DNA of 64,000 nt from Actinobacteria bacterium HGW-Actinobacteria-7 (GCA_002841275.1 PHET01000005.1:112229-176228), one strand, 5' to 3'. Positions 24,697 to 34,147 are shown, numbered from the stretch's first letter. Notes: generated from the letters alone by a model not told the origin. A program made the numbers and translations.

Positions 24697-26685
24697 TCAG
24701 TCTACCTTGAAGCCTCCAAGGCCGCCCGAGAGCGATCCGGTTTCGCGCTTGATATCGCTCGCGGCGCCCGCAAGCTGCCGAGAAGCACTGGCCGTACTGG
24801 ATACGCCCGCACTCACCTGATGCATCACTTGCACGATCTGGCGGGCGGCCGACTGCTGCTGTGCGGCGGCCGTGGCGATCTCGCGCGCGGCCGAAGCCGT
24901 CCGGTTCATGCGCTCGTAGATCTCATCGAACTTGTCGCGTGTCCGCTTGCTTTCCTGGACGCTCGTCTCGCCCAGCTCTGCCTGCTGTTCTGCGGTGGCT
25001 GCCAGCTCCTTGCTCGCACCCTGAATCGTGCGCACCAGCCCCTCGATGCGGCTGACCGAAGTCGAGACCGAGTCCGCCAGCGAGCGGATCTCTGTCGCCA
25101 CAACCCCGAAGCCCTTGCCGGCATCGCCCGCACGGGCTGCTTCAATCGCGGCGTTCAAGGCGAGGATCTTGGTCTGCTCGGCAATCGAACCGATAACGAA
25201 GGTCACCTGGTCGATGTCATCGGCCACCGACGCGAGGTGTCCGGCCGCCTCCAACGTCGCAATCGCGCCGTTCGATAGCCGTGTGATGTGCGTGGCACTG
25301 TCCTGTACCGCCTCGCGGCCGCTGTCCGCCACCTCGAGCGAGTCCTCGGCGATGTCGAGCACGCGCTTCGCGCCTTCTGTCACCGCGACGAACGAACGGT
25401 CGAGTTCCTCGATAGTGGCGGTCGCCTCGGCCACTGCTGAGGCCTGCGATGTCGCGCTGTCGGCTTCGATCGCCGATGCCGAAGCGATGTCGTTGGCCAC
25501 ACTTTCCAGACCCCGGACCGAACGGCGCGTGCTCGAGATCAACTCGTGAAGGCCGCGCACCATCGTGTTGAAGGCGCCACCCATGGCGACCGCCTCCCTG
25601 AAGCCGGTCTGCGGCACCACCACCGTCAGGTCTCCGTCGGCAATGTGCTGTGCCGCGTCGCTCACCGCGATGAAGGGCGCAGACATCTGTGCTGAGCCGA
25701 AGAACCCGAACGCGAGCGCAACGCCAACACCCAAGACCATCACCATGCCCATGGCCAGCGTGAAGTCGTTGCTCGACTTGGTGTACGGCGCTTGGTCGAG
25801 GCCCACGAAAAGCATACCTACGACCTTGTCGGCGGAGTTCAAGATGGGCTCGTAGTACGTGAAGTAGCTGCGGTTCACCACGAACGCTTCACCGTTGTAT
25901 GTCTTGCCGGAGCCAAGCGTCACCGCGCGGACCTTGTCCGAGACAACCGTGCCTATCGCGCGTGCGCCCGTATCATCCTTGACCGTGGTCGTAACGCGCA
26001 CGCCGTTCTGGAAGATCGTGGCCACACCACCGACCTTGCTGACGATGGAGTCCACCAAGCTGTTGTCCTTCTTGATCGCCGAGACTCCCACGACAGCACC
26101 AAGACGCGTGCCTCGGGCGTCCTTGACCGGCGCAACACCGACTATCGACAGGGCGCCATCAGCCTCCTGTTGAGGGGCACTTCCTCCCTCGGTCGCCTTC
26201 ACTGCGAGCGCGAGGCCTGATGCCTTATCGAACATCGCGAGCTGCTGCTCTGGCACGACTTCGGACGCGGCGACCGCGCGAGGACCTGCAGCGAGCTTCT
26301 CAATTACGGGCCAGTCGAGCGGCTGACCTTCAGTCCCGCTCGTGGTGCCGCGAACGATGCCCTTGTCGTCGATGTAGAACAGGTAAGTCATGCTCAAAGC
26401 CGATGCCTGGCGCCTGAGCTCGGCATCGAGTTTCGCCGGGTCGCGAAAATCGGACGAACTCAAGATGCTCGCAACGGCACTCATCTGATCGCGCCGATCG
26501 TTGATCCTCTCGGCGAAGAGTTCGTGGGCCACCGTCGCGTTCGTGCTCAGGGTGCGCTGCGCTTCGCCTTGGATGGAGGACTGAAACCAAGGCACCGCGA
26601 GGACCGTCGCCACTATGAGCGGGACAAGCGCTGCGACGATGAAGCTGATCAGCAGGCGGGTCTTCAGGGTGGTGGCGCGTTTCAC
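24697..26685 (-). CDS. methyl-accepting chemotaxis protein with Cache-type sensor
   Basis: A 662-residue transmembrane chemoreceptor. Helix 1 (about 8-30), a periplasmic-type Cache sensor (30-310), helix 2 (about 315-340), HAMP, and a long signalling domain whose hairpin tip EQTKILALNAAIEAARAG is intact. It should couple to CheA/CheW. I chose the GTG at 26685 (GGAAGG 8 nt upstream, directly before KRATTLKTRLL and helix 1) rather than a longer frame with a non-conserved 51-residue leader. It lies immediately upstream of the LytS-type kinase, possibly sharing a ligand. Confidence 0.92.
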   Translation of the reverse strand: MKRATTLKTRLLISFIVAALVPLIVATVLAVPWFQSSIQGEAQRTLSTNATVAHELFAERINDRRDQMSAVASILSSSDFRDPAKLDAELRRQASALSMTYLFYIDDKGIVRGTTSGTEGQPLDWPVIEKLAAGPRAVAASEVVPEQQLAMFDKASGLALAVKATEGGSAPQQEADGALSIVGVAPVKDARGTRLGAVVGVSAIKKDNSLVDSIVSKVGGVATIFQNGVRVTTTVKDDTGARAIGTVVSDKVRAVTLGSGKTYNGEAFVVNRSYFTYYEPILNSADKVVGMLFVGLDQAPYTKSSNDFTLAMGMVMVLGVGVALAFGFFGSAQMSAPFIAVSDAAQHIADGDLTVVVPQTGFREAVAMGGAFNTMVRGLHELISSTRRSVRGLESVANDIASASAIEADSATSQASAVAEATATIEELDRSFVAVTEGAKRVLDIAEDSLEVADSGREAVQDSATHITRLSNGAIATLEAAGHLASVADDIDQVTFVIGSIAEQTKILALNAAIEAARAGDAGKGFGVVATEIRSLADSVSTSVSRIEGLVRTIQGASKELAATAEQQAELGETSVQESKRTRDKFDEIYERMNRTASAAREIATAAAQQQSAARQIVQVMHQVSAGVSSTASASRQLAGAASDIKRETGSLSGGLGGFKVD

Positions 26686-26893
26686 TGGGTGAACCTTCCT
26701 TTTTATACCATCATGGGTATGGCCAGCATCGTCAATGTGTCGACACAACTCAACCTTTGGCGCTATTCCTGTCGAAGGATGAACGCCCTTTCGGCACCCC
26801 CGCGGTACCTCCCCGATTCGTCGTTGCCCGAACAACACGAACCCGCAAGGGGAACACTCTGATTGGAATCATTCCCTCTTTAGGAGGTTGCAC

Positions 26894-27310
26894 ATGCCCA
26901 TTGGAAAACTGGCAGCGCTCTACGCACTGACTACCGTGGCCTTCTTCGCCATGGATCTGGTCTGGCTATCGACGGCGACGTCCCGAATCTACCAGCCCTA
27001 CTTGGGAGATTTGCTCTCGCCCAAACCCAACATGCCGATTGCGGCTGTATTCTACCTGTTCTACGTAATCGGACTCGTCGCGCTGGCCATCGTCCCCGGA
27101 CTGAAGGAAGGCGTCCTGGTCGGCGCATTGTGGCGCGGCGCCCTATTCGGGCTGCTGGCGTACGCCACCTACGACCTGACCAATCTGGCTACGATTCAAG
27201 GGTGGGCATGGCAGGTCTCTGTCATTGACATGGTTTGGGGCACGACACTCAACACGGCTGCGGCTGCGGCCGGCTACTTCGCTGGCCGATGGCTCGGACT
27301 GGGAGGCTAG
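26894..27310 (+). CDS. DUF2177 family membrane protein
   Basis: A 138-residue protein with four transmembrane helices and the family motifs FFAMDLVWLS (residues 17-26) and GLLAYATYDLTNLATIQGW. Function unknown. ATG 26894 follows TAGGAGG by 6 nt. It is first in a plus-strand run with Ku (6-nt gap) and LigD, so it may be co-transcribed with end-joining genes; whether this is functional or incidental is unclear. The 208 nt upstream, to the chemoreceptor gene, hold no other gene. Confidence 0.88.
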   Translation: MPIGKLAALYALTTVAFFAMDLVWLSTATSRIYQPYLGDLLSPKPNMPIAAVFYLFYVIGLVALAIVPGLKEGVLVGALWRGALFGLLAYATYDLTNLATIQGWAWQVSVIDMVWGTTLNTAAAAAGYFAGRWLGLGG

Positions 27311-27316
27311 ACGCGC

Positions 27317-28117
27317 ATGGTTCGGTCATTGTGGAAGGGAACGATCTCTTTTGGACTGGTTACTATTCCAGTGAGTCTGACCTCTGCGGTCTCTCCCCGA
27401 GACATCGCGTTCCATCTTCTGGACGGACGGGACATGTCGCCCATCCACAACAAGCGGGTCAACGCCGCCGGTGAAGAAGTGCCTTGGGAGCAGGTGGTCA
27501 AAGGGCACGCTCTGCCTGACGGACGCTGGGTTGCACTGACCGACGAGGACTTCAAGGCCGCCAACGTTCGCGCAACTCGCACGATCGACGTCTTGGGCGC
27601 CGTGTGCGCAAGCGACGTGCGGCCGGAGTACTTCGATACCCCGTACTTCCTCACTCCCGAAACCGCCGGTATGAAGGCATACGCGCTGCTCAGAGAGTCC
27701 CTACGCCGGGCTGGCCGTATCGCGATCGGCCAGGTCGTGATCCGGACACGCCAACACCTGTGCGCCCTGGTTCCTGAGGGCGACAGGCTTCTACTGGAAG
27801 TACTGCGCTACCCCTACGAACTCCGCGACGAGAACGAGCTCGATCTGCCTTCGGCCGACCTGAAGGCCCTGGGTGTCACCGCTGCGGAGCTGAACCTTGC
27901 CGAGCAGCTCGTCTCGACGATCGAGAAGGCGTGGGACCCCACTGAATACCGGGATACCTACCGAGACGACCTCCTCGCGCTGGTGGCGCGCAAAGCCGAG
28001 GGCGAGAGCATCGAGGTCCAAGAACCCCCACCGGCCCCAGCCCAGGTCATCGACATCGCGGAGCTTCTCAAGCGCAGTGTCGAACAGGCTCGGAGCCTCC
28101 GCGCAGGCGAGCGGTAG
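27317..28117 (+). CDS. ku: Ku protein, non-homologous end joining
   Basis: A 266-residue bacterial Ku, which forms a homodimeric ring on DNA ends and recruits LigD. The N-terminus MVRSLWKGTISFGLVTIPVSL and the core TYFLTPE-like segment (YFDTPYFLTPE) are typical, and the C-terminal tail is Pro-rich then basic (KRSVEQARSLRAGER). Length is normal. It sits 8 nt before ligD, the usual operon. Confidence 0.96.
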   Translation: MVRSLWKGTISFGLVTIPVSLTSAVSPRDIAFHLLDGRDMSPIHNKRVNAAGEEVPWEQVVKGHALPDGRWVALTDEDFKAANVRATRTIDVLGAVCASDVRPEYFDTPYFLTPETAGMKAYALLRESLRRAGRIAIGQVVIRTRQHLCALVPEGDRLLLEVLRYPYELRDENELDLPSADLKALGVTAAELNLAEQLVSTIEKAWDPTEYRDTYRDDLLALVARKAEGESIEVQEPPPAPAQVIDIAELLKRSVEQARSLRAGER

Positions 28118-28125
28118 CACGCTCC

Positions 28126-30726
28126 ATGCCCCTCGAAGAGTACCAGGCGAAGCGGGACTTCTCGGCCACTCCGGAACCCACCGGAGGCATGCCGTCGGGC
28201 CGACTGCGCTTTGTCGTACAACAGCACCACGCGCGCGCTATGCACTACGACTTCCGCCTCGAGCTGGATGGCGTGCTGCTGAGCTGGGCGATTCCGAAGG
28301 GACCGTCATTCGACCCCGCCGATAGGCGCCTAGCGGTACACGTCGAGGACCATCCACTGGACTACGCGGACTTCGAAGGCATCATCCCGACCGGCGAGTA
28401 CGGCGCGGGCCACGTGATCGTCTGGGACCGCGGCACGTGGGAACCGGTGGGCGATGCTCACGCGGGACTGGCCAAAGGAGACTTCAAGTTCGAACTCGCC
28501 GGGGAGAAGCTCGCCGGGCGCTGGGTGCTGGTGCGACTGCGGCCAAAACCCGGCGAGAAGCGCGAGAACTGGCTGCTGATCAAGGAGCGGGACGACCACG
28601 CGCGACCCCGCGCGGAGTTCGATGTGACTGCCGAGAAGACACTGTCGGTGATCAGCGGAGTGAGCGTCGAAGAAGTCGGGGAGGGAGGGCAGGGGGTCGG
28701 GCAGGTTCCAGTCGTGCAAGTGCACGGCAGCGACTGGAACCTGCCCGACCCCCTGCCCACGCACGGTGGCCCTTCGCCCGAACCTCAGCCGGTTCCGGGC
28801 TCCTTGGTCGCGCCACCGGAGCTGGCGCTGTGCACGCTGGTCGCTGAACCTCCGGTGGGTCCCGATTGGATCGGCGAGGTCAAGTACGACGGATACCGGG
28901 TGACGGTAGCGGTCGAAGGAGGAGGTGCCCGGTGCTACTCCCGTAACGGAGAAGACTGGAGCGGTCGCCTCGGCGGCATCACACGTGCTGCCTCGACGCT
29001 TCCGGTGAGCAACGCCCTCCTGGACGGCGAGATCGTCGTCTTCGATCAGCAGGGTGCTTCGAAGTTCGGTCTCCTCCAGGATGCCCTCTCATCGGATTCC
29101 AGCCGCATCAGTTTCGTTGCGTTCGACTTGCTCTTCCTCAACGATCACGACTTGACCCCGCTGCCCACCGTTCGGCGCAAGGCCCTGCTCAAGACCGTGC
29201 TAGCCGATGAACCGGTCGGCCCCTTGGTGTATGCAGAGGACGTCGAGGGCGATGTGGACAGCCTGCTCGAAGCAGCCTGCGCCCAGGGCCTCGAAGGCGT
29301 CGTGGCCAAGCGGGTCGACAGCGCCTATCCACGAGGCCGCACCCACTCGTGGCTCAAGATCAAGTGCCGCCTGGCGCAGGAGCTGGTCATCGGGGGGTTC
29401 ACCGAGCCTGCTGCGGGTCGCGCGGGCTTCGGCGCCTTGCTGGTCGGCTACTACGACGGTGACCGCCTGGCCTACGCAGGCCGGGTAGGCAGCGGTTTCA
29501 GCGACACCCAACTGATTGCGCTGCACAAGAGGCTCGCAGGCATGGAGCGCAGCACCTCTCCGTTCGACCCCCCGCCCACGCAGCTGTCAGCCCCCCACTG
29601 GGTCGAACCGTCTCTGGTCGCTCAAGTCGCCTTCACCGAGTGGACCGCCTCAGGCCGACTGCGCCAACCCAGCTACAAGGGTCTAAGAGAGGACAAAGCA
29701 CCGCGATCGGTAGTGCGAGAGCGCCCCGCTGAACCCGATCTTGGCGGGAGTGGAGGTGCAGGCTCAGGGGACTGCCGTGCACTTGCATCCCCAGAGTCTG
29801 CACCTCCACTCCCGCGAGACCCGGCACAACCATCCGGCGTCCGCATCACCAATCCGGACAAACAGCTGTTTCCCGGGGGCGGGCTGAGCAAGCTCGATCT
29901 CGCGCAGTACTACGAGGCAGTCGCGCCCTGGATGCTGCGAGAGGTCGCCGGCCGGCCGCTCACGCTGGTGCGGTGCCCGGTCGGCAGCGGTAGCGGCAAG
30001 TGCTTCTATCAACGACACCCAGACAAGGGACTTTCCGAGAACGTCTCGGCGCTTCCCTATGCGCTGACCAAGCACGATGATGCCGACGAGTGGCTGACGA
30101 TCCGCGATGCAGCGGGGCTCGTCTCGCTGGCGCAGATGGGTGTGGCCGAAATCCATACGTGGCTCTCCCGAGAAGACACCCCGGGACGCCCCGACCGGAT
30201 TGTGCTGGATCTCGACCCCGGGCCCGACGTTCCGTGGGCGCAGATAGTCGATGCGGCGTTCTTGCTGCGCGAAGCCTGCACGAATCTCGGGTTCGAGCCA
30301 TTTGTGAAGAACACCGGGAGCAAAGGACTTCATGTGGTCGTCCCTATCGAACCCGTCTGGGAGTTCGAACGGATCCGCGCTCTAGCGAAAACGATTGCAG
30401 ACGCTGCCGTCTCAGAAGACCCGACGCATCTCACTTCGAAGATGGCGAAGAGCCAGCGCGGGGGACGCATCTTCATCGACTACGTGCGAAATTCGGAAGC
30501 GGCGAGCGCCGTCGCCCCCTACTCGACTCGGTACCTTGAGGGGCCGCCCGTTGCGGTGCCGCTCGCATGGGACGAGTTGCGTGCGACAGACGATCTGCGA
30601 CGGTCTTTCACGCCTGAGGTCGTGATGAACCGACTTGCCAGCGGAGTGGATCCTTGGCACGAACTCGATCGAGCGGCTGCCGGCGTGCGGATCCTGAGAT
30701 CCGCCGAGCAGCTTCTTTCTAGCTGA
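28126..30726 (+). CDS. ligD: multifunctional DNA ligase D (PE-LIG-POL order)
   Basis: An 866-residue end-joining enzyme. The phosphoesterase domain is N-terminal (about 20-165; HHARAMHYDFRLELDG), the ATP-dependent ligase central (about 235-530; motif I EVKYDGYR with adenylated Lys253), and the primase-polymerase C-terminal (about 570-865; catalytic Asp695 and Asp697 in LDLDPGPD). All key residues are present. Both interdomain linkers contain a 72-bp palindromic element in frame (codons about 188-211 and 540-564), adding Gly/Pro-rich peptides. Domain order is that of the Pseudomonas type rather than the mycobacterial POL-PE-LIG type. Confidence 0.96.
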   Translation: MPLEEYQAKRDFSATPEPTGGMPSGRLRFVVQQHHARAMHYDFRLELDGVLLSWAIPKGPSFDPADRRLAVHVEDHPLDYADFEGIIPTGEYGAGHVIVWDRGTWEPVGDAHAGLAKGDFKFELAGEKLAGRWVLVRLRPKPGEKRENWLLIKERDDHARPRAEFDVTAEKTLSVISGVSVEEVGEGGQGVGQVPVVQVHGSDWNLPDPLPTHGGPSPEPQPVPGSLVAPPELALCTLVAEPPVGPDWIGEVKYDGYRVTVAVEGGGARCYSRNGEDWSGRLGGITRAASTLPVSNALLDGEIVVFDQQGASKFGLLQDALSSDSSRISFVAFDLLFLNDHDLTPLPTVRRKALLKTVLADEPVGPLVYAEDVEGDVDSLLEAACAQGLEGVVAKRVDSAYPRGRTHSWLKIKCRLAQELVIGGFTEPAAGRAGFGALLVGYYDGDRLAYAGRVGSGFSDTQLIALHKRLAGMERSTSPFDPPPTQLSAPHWVEPSLVAQVAFTEWTASGRLRQPSYKGLREDKAPRSVVRERPAEPDLGGSGGAGSGDCRALASPESAPPLPRDPAQPSGVRITNPDKQLFPGGGLSKLDLAQYYEAVAPWMLREVAGRPLTLVRCPVGSGSGKCFYQRHPDKGLSENVSALPYALTKHDDADEWLTIRDAAGLVSLAQMGVAEIHTWLSREDTPGRPDRIVLDLDPGPDVPWAQIVDAAFLLREACTNLGFEPFVKNTGSKGLHVVVPIEPVWEFERIRALAKTIADAAVSEDPTHLTSKMAKSQRGGRIFIDYVRNSEAASAVAPYSTRYLEGPPVAVPLAWDELRATDDLRRSFTPEVVMNRLASGVDPWHELDRAAAGVRILRSAEQLLSS
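28687..28758 (+). repeat. 72-bp palindromic element, copy 1, in-frame in the ligD PE-LIG linker
   Basis: Two 28-nt arms (28687-28714 and 28731-28758) are perfect reverse complements around a 16-nt core TGCAAGTGCACGGCAG (28715-28730). It occupies exactly 24 codons of ligD. The same core, inverted, occurs in copy 2. Confidence 0.93.
29744..29815 (-). repeat. 72-bp palindromic element, copy 2, in-frame in the ligD LIG-POL linker
   Basis: Arms 29744-29771 and 29788-29815 pair at 26 of 28 positions plus one G-T pair; the outer 18 pairs (GCGGGAGTGGAGGTGCAG) are perfect. The 16-nt core at 29772-29787 is the exact reverse complement of the copy 1 core. Arm sequences match those of copy 1 at only about half of positions, so the stem is kept by paired changes. 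Confidence 0.9.
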
Positions 30727-30735
30727 AGATCGGGT

Positions 30736-30966
30736 TCAGGTCAGATCGAGAATCCTTCGAGCTGCGATTGACGCCATGTCCGGGCCGACCACAAGGCGCA
30801 GAGCCTGAACCAGATTCTCGGAGATCTTGGGTAGGTCCGCGCGGTCGATGGTCTCGGGTGTCTTCCCAAGTCTCTTGCTCTCGACATCGACCGAGACAGA
30901 CGCCAGAACGGTCCCGATCACCGGACGAAGCGTCTCCTCGATACGCAACGCAAGCGCGTTAGGCAC
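30736..30966 (-). CDS. small hypothetical protein
   Basis: A 76-residue, predicted all-helical soluble protein starting PNALALRIEETLRPVIG. The GTG at 30966 has GGAGG 7 nt upstream and overlaps the end of the membrane-protein gene by 8 nt, so translational coupling is likely. No motif is recognised; it converges on ligD. Confidence 0.65.
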   Translation of the reverse strand: MPNALALRIEETLRPVIGTVLASVSVDVESKRLGKTPETIDRADLPKISENLVQALRLVVGPDMASIAARRILDLT

Positions 30967-31438
30967 GGGTGGCCTCCGCCTCTTGATCAGCCTCGACCGC
31001 TTCGGTTTCTGAGGCGAACAGCTCCCCACCGGTCATCGCGTTCAAGAAGCCCTCCAGCGCGCGCCGCACACTGGCGAAGTACGCCGCGAAGAGCCCCATC
31101 GCCACGGTCACGAATACCTCCGAGGCGATCTGGACCTGGTCGAGCGTCACCCCGGAAACGAAGTTCCGGGTCCACTGTGCAAGCGCCGAGGCCCCGAGAC
31201 ATACAATCGCTAGCACCACGTAACTGATCCGGGCAGCTATGGCGCCGCCAACGGCCACTTTGCGCAACATGATCACCTCGACGAGAAGGATCATCGTCAC
31301 GCCCAGCCCGGCCAGACTGATCACCAGGTTCAGTGGAGGAACTCCGAACACCGAGGATTGCCCAGACGCGAAAGCCGTCTGTGGGGCAACGAGCAGAGCC
31401 GTGAAGGCGGCCGCGCACACGGCAAACAGGCGATTCAT
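30959..31438 (-). CDS. four-helix membrane protein, unknown function
   Basis: A 159-residue protein with an N-terminal hydrophobic signal-like helix (about 3-22), three further transmembrane helices (about 35-55, 65-90 and 100-120) and an acidic tail. ATG 31438 has AAGGA 7 nt upstream. It forms a two-gene unit with the small protein that overlaps its 3' end. No family recognised. The 115 nt between this gene and 31554 show no feature. Confidence 0.72.
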   Translation of the reverse strand: MNRLFAVCAAAFTALLVAPQTAFASGQSSVFGVPPLNLVISLAGLGVTMILLVEVIMLRKVAVGGAIAARISYVVLAIVCLGASALAQWTRNFVSGVTLDQVQIASEVFVTVAMGLFAAYFASVRRALEGFLNAMTGGELFASETEAVEADQEAEATRA

Positions 31439-31553
31439 GTGGTGTCCTTCGGAGAGACTGTCCATCCACTCGTGCATTTCGCGCACCCCCTATCATCGGC
31501 AAACATTACCAACGCGTAAAGCAAATATGTGACACCTATCACACGGCCCCCGG

Positions 31554-33431
31554 CTAGTCGGCCCCGCCGCCGCCGCCACCGCCGCCACCGCCGCCGCCAC
31601 CCGAGAACCCACCGCCGCCTCCGGACGCCGACGACATCTGGCTTGTAGCGACCTGGGACGCGCTCACGAACGACGAGGACAGTGAGCTCACGGGTGAGTG
31701 GCCCGTGGCGCCCGCATATGCCCACCAGTACGACGTCTGGAAGCCCGGGTCCGATACGACCTCAGGCATTCTCACGCGCAGCTGTTCTATGACCTGCTCG
31801 GCGATACCAAAGACCACCGCCAGCACCAGGAAACGGTTCCACAGGACTACCGAGGAGGGCGGTGCCTCCTGCATCCGGCTGAAGTCTTGCAGGAACTCCT
31901 TCACCGCCCGGTACTGGACGTACAACTCGTTGCCCTCTCGGCTGCGACGCTTCATGAACACGCCGAAGCCGCACATGCCAGCGGCGGCGGGAAGGCCCAC
32001 GACCACCGGCCACATCGAGCCCGATTGGACGGTTGCGAAGATGGCCGCGGCCGCCACCGCCACGGCGCCCACGAAGGTGAGCGCCTGCCATGTCGATGAG
32101 TCCGCGTCGAAGAACGCCATCGCGTCCACCTGAGCGCTCGCCTTGCCCTTCCACGCTTTGATCGCGTTCGAAAATGTCTCGGCGTGTGCTTTCGCATAGG
32201 TCTTCAGCTCGGAGATCGCGAAACTCGGACGCCCTCCGGCGACCGTCGAGAACAACAGGTCGAGCAAGGACTGGTCGAGCGACGAGATCCCGGTGGCACC
32301 GGCCACACGCTCGAGCGTCATCGTGTGCTCCTCGCCCCCGAACATGCCCGCCAGACCGCCCTTCTGAACCACTAGGGGGGCCATGCGAATCGCACCTTTG
32401 TCCGCTAGGTTCATGAGCGTGGCGGCGATGTCGGTGTCGTCCACTGTTCCAAAGCGCCACAGCGCTCCCACCACGGCCGGATGGAGGTCCGGGCGGGGAT
32501 CCTCTCGCAAGTACTTACCTTGGAACTGCGGCTTGAATTCCTTGCCGTGCTTGAAGAAGGCGAATGCGGCGAAGCCGAGGCCGGCCAGTGACAGCAGGAC
32601 CGATCCACCAACAGCCGCCCACACTATGAGCTTCGCTCGCCTGCGCTGGGCGTTAGCGGCGTCTGCGAGTTTGCCCTCTTCGTCAAGAATCGCCTGCAGA
32701 TGGTTTTCTGTGCCTGGCGCCACCTTCGAGAGCGCCTCGGCAGGCAAGGCTGTGCGTACCTCTACGAAGGTGTTGGCCGGCACGTCAGGCGCCTTAAGCT
32801 GGATGCTCCCATCAGCGAGGATCGACACCACTCCAGTGAGCGGGCCGTGCGCCCACGCCTTGACCTGCGACTTCGAGAGGTTGCCCGGAAGCGTCACCAG
32901 CGCCGAGAACTGCTTGGTGGGAACGGCCCACCCGTCACCGATGAGCTTCCAGTACAGCTCTCCCGTATCGGCCCAGCGTTTCGCCGCGCCAAGCACCCGA
33001 TACTCGAGCCGGAAGGTCCTCGACGAGTTGGCAGCATCATGGAACACGTGGACCTCGAGTGTGGATCCGACCTCACGCACGAGCACGGTGCCCGGAACGC
33101 GTCGCGTCTTGTCGTCGATTGCCAGGGCGTCGTCCGTGGGCACGTACACCGTCCCGCGATCGTCTGTGACCCCCAAGAACTCGATGCCCTGCGACCCCGC
33201 GGTATCGAGCGCCCAGTAGACCCGGCTGTAGTTCCCGTTGAACGTCATGGAACGATTCTCCGAGACGAGCATGGAGCCGTCGGCCTGAACGGTCGCCTTG
33301 ACGTTGACCAGGTCAACCGAGAAGGTGTCTTCCGCCCAAGCGGCGCATGGCAGAGCGAGCACTGCGGCGAGCGTCACCCCAAGGACCGCCACACCGAGCA
33401 CCGTTCGAACCGCAGCCGTCGATAGTTTCAC
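31554..33431 (-). CDS. DUF2207 membrane protein with poly-Gly tail
   Basis: A 625-residue protein: signal peptide (1-33), an extracellular beta-rich DUF2207 domain (about 35-265) with FNGNYSRVYWALD, transmembrane helices near 270-295 and a pair near 440-490, cytoplasmic segments, and a C-terminal tail that is nearly pure glycine (two runs). The Gly-rich end is common in DUF2207/TPM-like proteins and may mediate membrane or protein contacts. GTG start at 33431 overlaps the tadA stop by 4 nt. Function unknown. Confidence 0.85.
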   Translation of the reverse strand: MKLSTAAVRTVLGVAVLGVTLAAVLALPCAAWAEDTFSVDLVNVKATVQADGSMLVSENRSMTFNGNYSRVYWALDTAGSQGIEFLGVTDDRGTVYVPTDDALAIDDKTRRVPGTVLVREVGSTLEVHVFHDAANSSRTFRLEYRVLGAAKRWADTGELYWKLIGDGWAVPTKQFSALVTLPGNLSKSQVKAWAHGPLTGVVSILADGSIQLKAPDVPANTFVEVRTALPAEALSKVAPGTENHLQAILDEEGKLADAANAQRRRAKLIVWAAVGGSVLLSLAGLGFAAFAFFKHGKEFKPQFQGKYLREDPRPDLHPAVVGALWRFGTVDDTDIAATLMNLADKGAIRMAPLVVQKGGLAGMFGGEEHTMTLERVAGATGISSLDQSLLDLLFSTVAGGRPSFAISELKTYAKAHAETFSNAIKAWKGKASAQVDAMAFFDADSSTWQALTFVGAVAVAAAAIFATVQSGSMWPVVVGLPAAAGMCGFGVFMKRRSREGNELYVQYRAVKEFLQDFSRMQEAPPSSVVLWNRFLVLAVVFGIAEQVIEQLRVRMPEVVSDPGFQTSYWWAYAGATGHSPVSSLSSSFVSASQVATSQMSSASGGGGGFSGGGGGGGGGGGGGAD

Positions 33432-33892
33432 GACTTGTCACCTCGCAGATTCTTGAAGAATGAACGCAGGAGCTCCGCCGATTCGGCCTCAAGCACGCCA
33501 CTGAGCACCTCGAAGCGATGGTTGAGCCGCTCGTCGTCATGGAGGTCGTAGAGGGTGCCCAGCGCGCCCGCCTTCGGGTCGGGGGCCGCATAGACGCAGC
33601 GTCCGATACGCGCCTGATGCATCAGCCCGGCGCACATCGGGCACGGCTCGAGAGTCACGTATACCGTGCAGTCGGAAAGCCGCCAACGCTCAAGGCGGCT
33701 CGATGCTTCGCGGATGGCGAGCAACTCGGCATGACCTGCGGGATCGTGATCGATCTCGCGACGGTTGTGCGCGCTCGCCACGACGGCGCCTTCACACACC
33801 ACGACAGCGCCGATGGGCACCTCGCCGATCTTCTCGGCCAGACGTGCCTGTTCGAGTGCCATCGCCATGTAGGTCTCGTCGCTGCCTCGCAC
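33428..33892 (-). CDS. tadA: tRNA adenosine(34) deaminase TadA
   Basis: Converts the wobble A34 of tRNA-Arg(ACG) to inosine. The 154-residue product has the deaminase motifs HAE (His54, Glu56 in GHAELLAIREA) and PCPMC (Cys84, Cys87), and the typical N-terminus DETYMAMALEQA. I prefer GTG 33892 (GAGGGG 8 nt upstream) to GTG 33901. Its substrate gene, tRNA-Arg(ACG), is about 2 kb away at 35878. Confidence 0.94.
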   Translation of the reverse strand: MRGSDETYMAMALEQARLAEKIGEVPIGAVVVCEGAVVASAHNRREIDHDPAGHAELLAIREASSRLERWRLSDCTVYVTLEPCPMCAGLMHQARIGRCVYAAPDPKAGALGTLYDLHDDERLNHRFEVLSGVLEAESAELLRSFFKNLRGDKS

Positions 33893-34059
33893 CCGCCCCA
33901 CCCCTCACGCGCAACTGTCCAGTGCGAGTCTAGCGCAGCGGGACGCGCAGTGGGCGGGACGGTGCAATCGCGGCATATGTCTCCGGTTCGAGTTCGGAGG
34001 CACCCATCCGATTCACTACGGTTGACGACGCATGATATCCTCGTGCGTGCTTGCCTCGC

Positions 34060-34147
34060 GGAGGGGTGGCAGAGTGGTTGAATGCCCTGGTCTTGAAAAC
34101 CAGTAGGCCGCAAGGTCTCGTGGGTTCGAATCCCACCCCCTCCGCCA
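34060..34147 (+). tRNA. tRNA-Ser(UGA)
   Basis: An 88-nt class II tRNA: acceptor GGAGGGG/CCCCTCC, anticodon loop CTTGAAA (anticodon TGA, reads UCA and probably other UCN codons), variable arm, T-loop TTCGAAT and encoded CCA (34145-34147). Confidence 0.97.

Noticed and set aside
28687..29815. CRISPR-like or simple tandem repeats in ligD
   Set aside because: Only two copies, inverted relative to each other and about 1 kb apart; no spacer pattern or cas genes.
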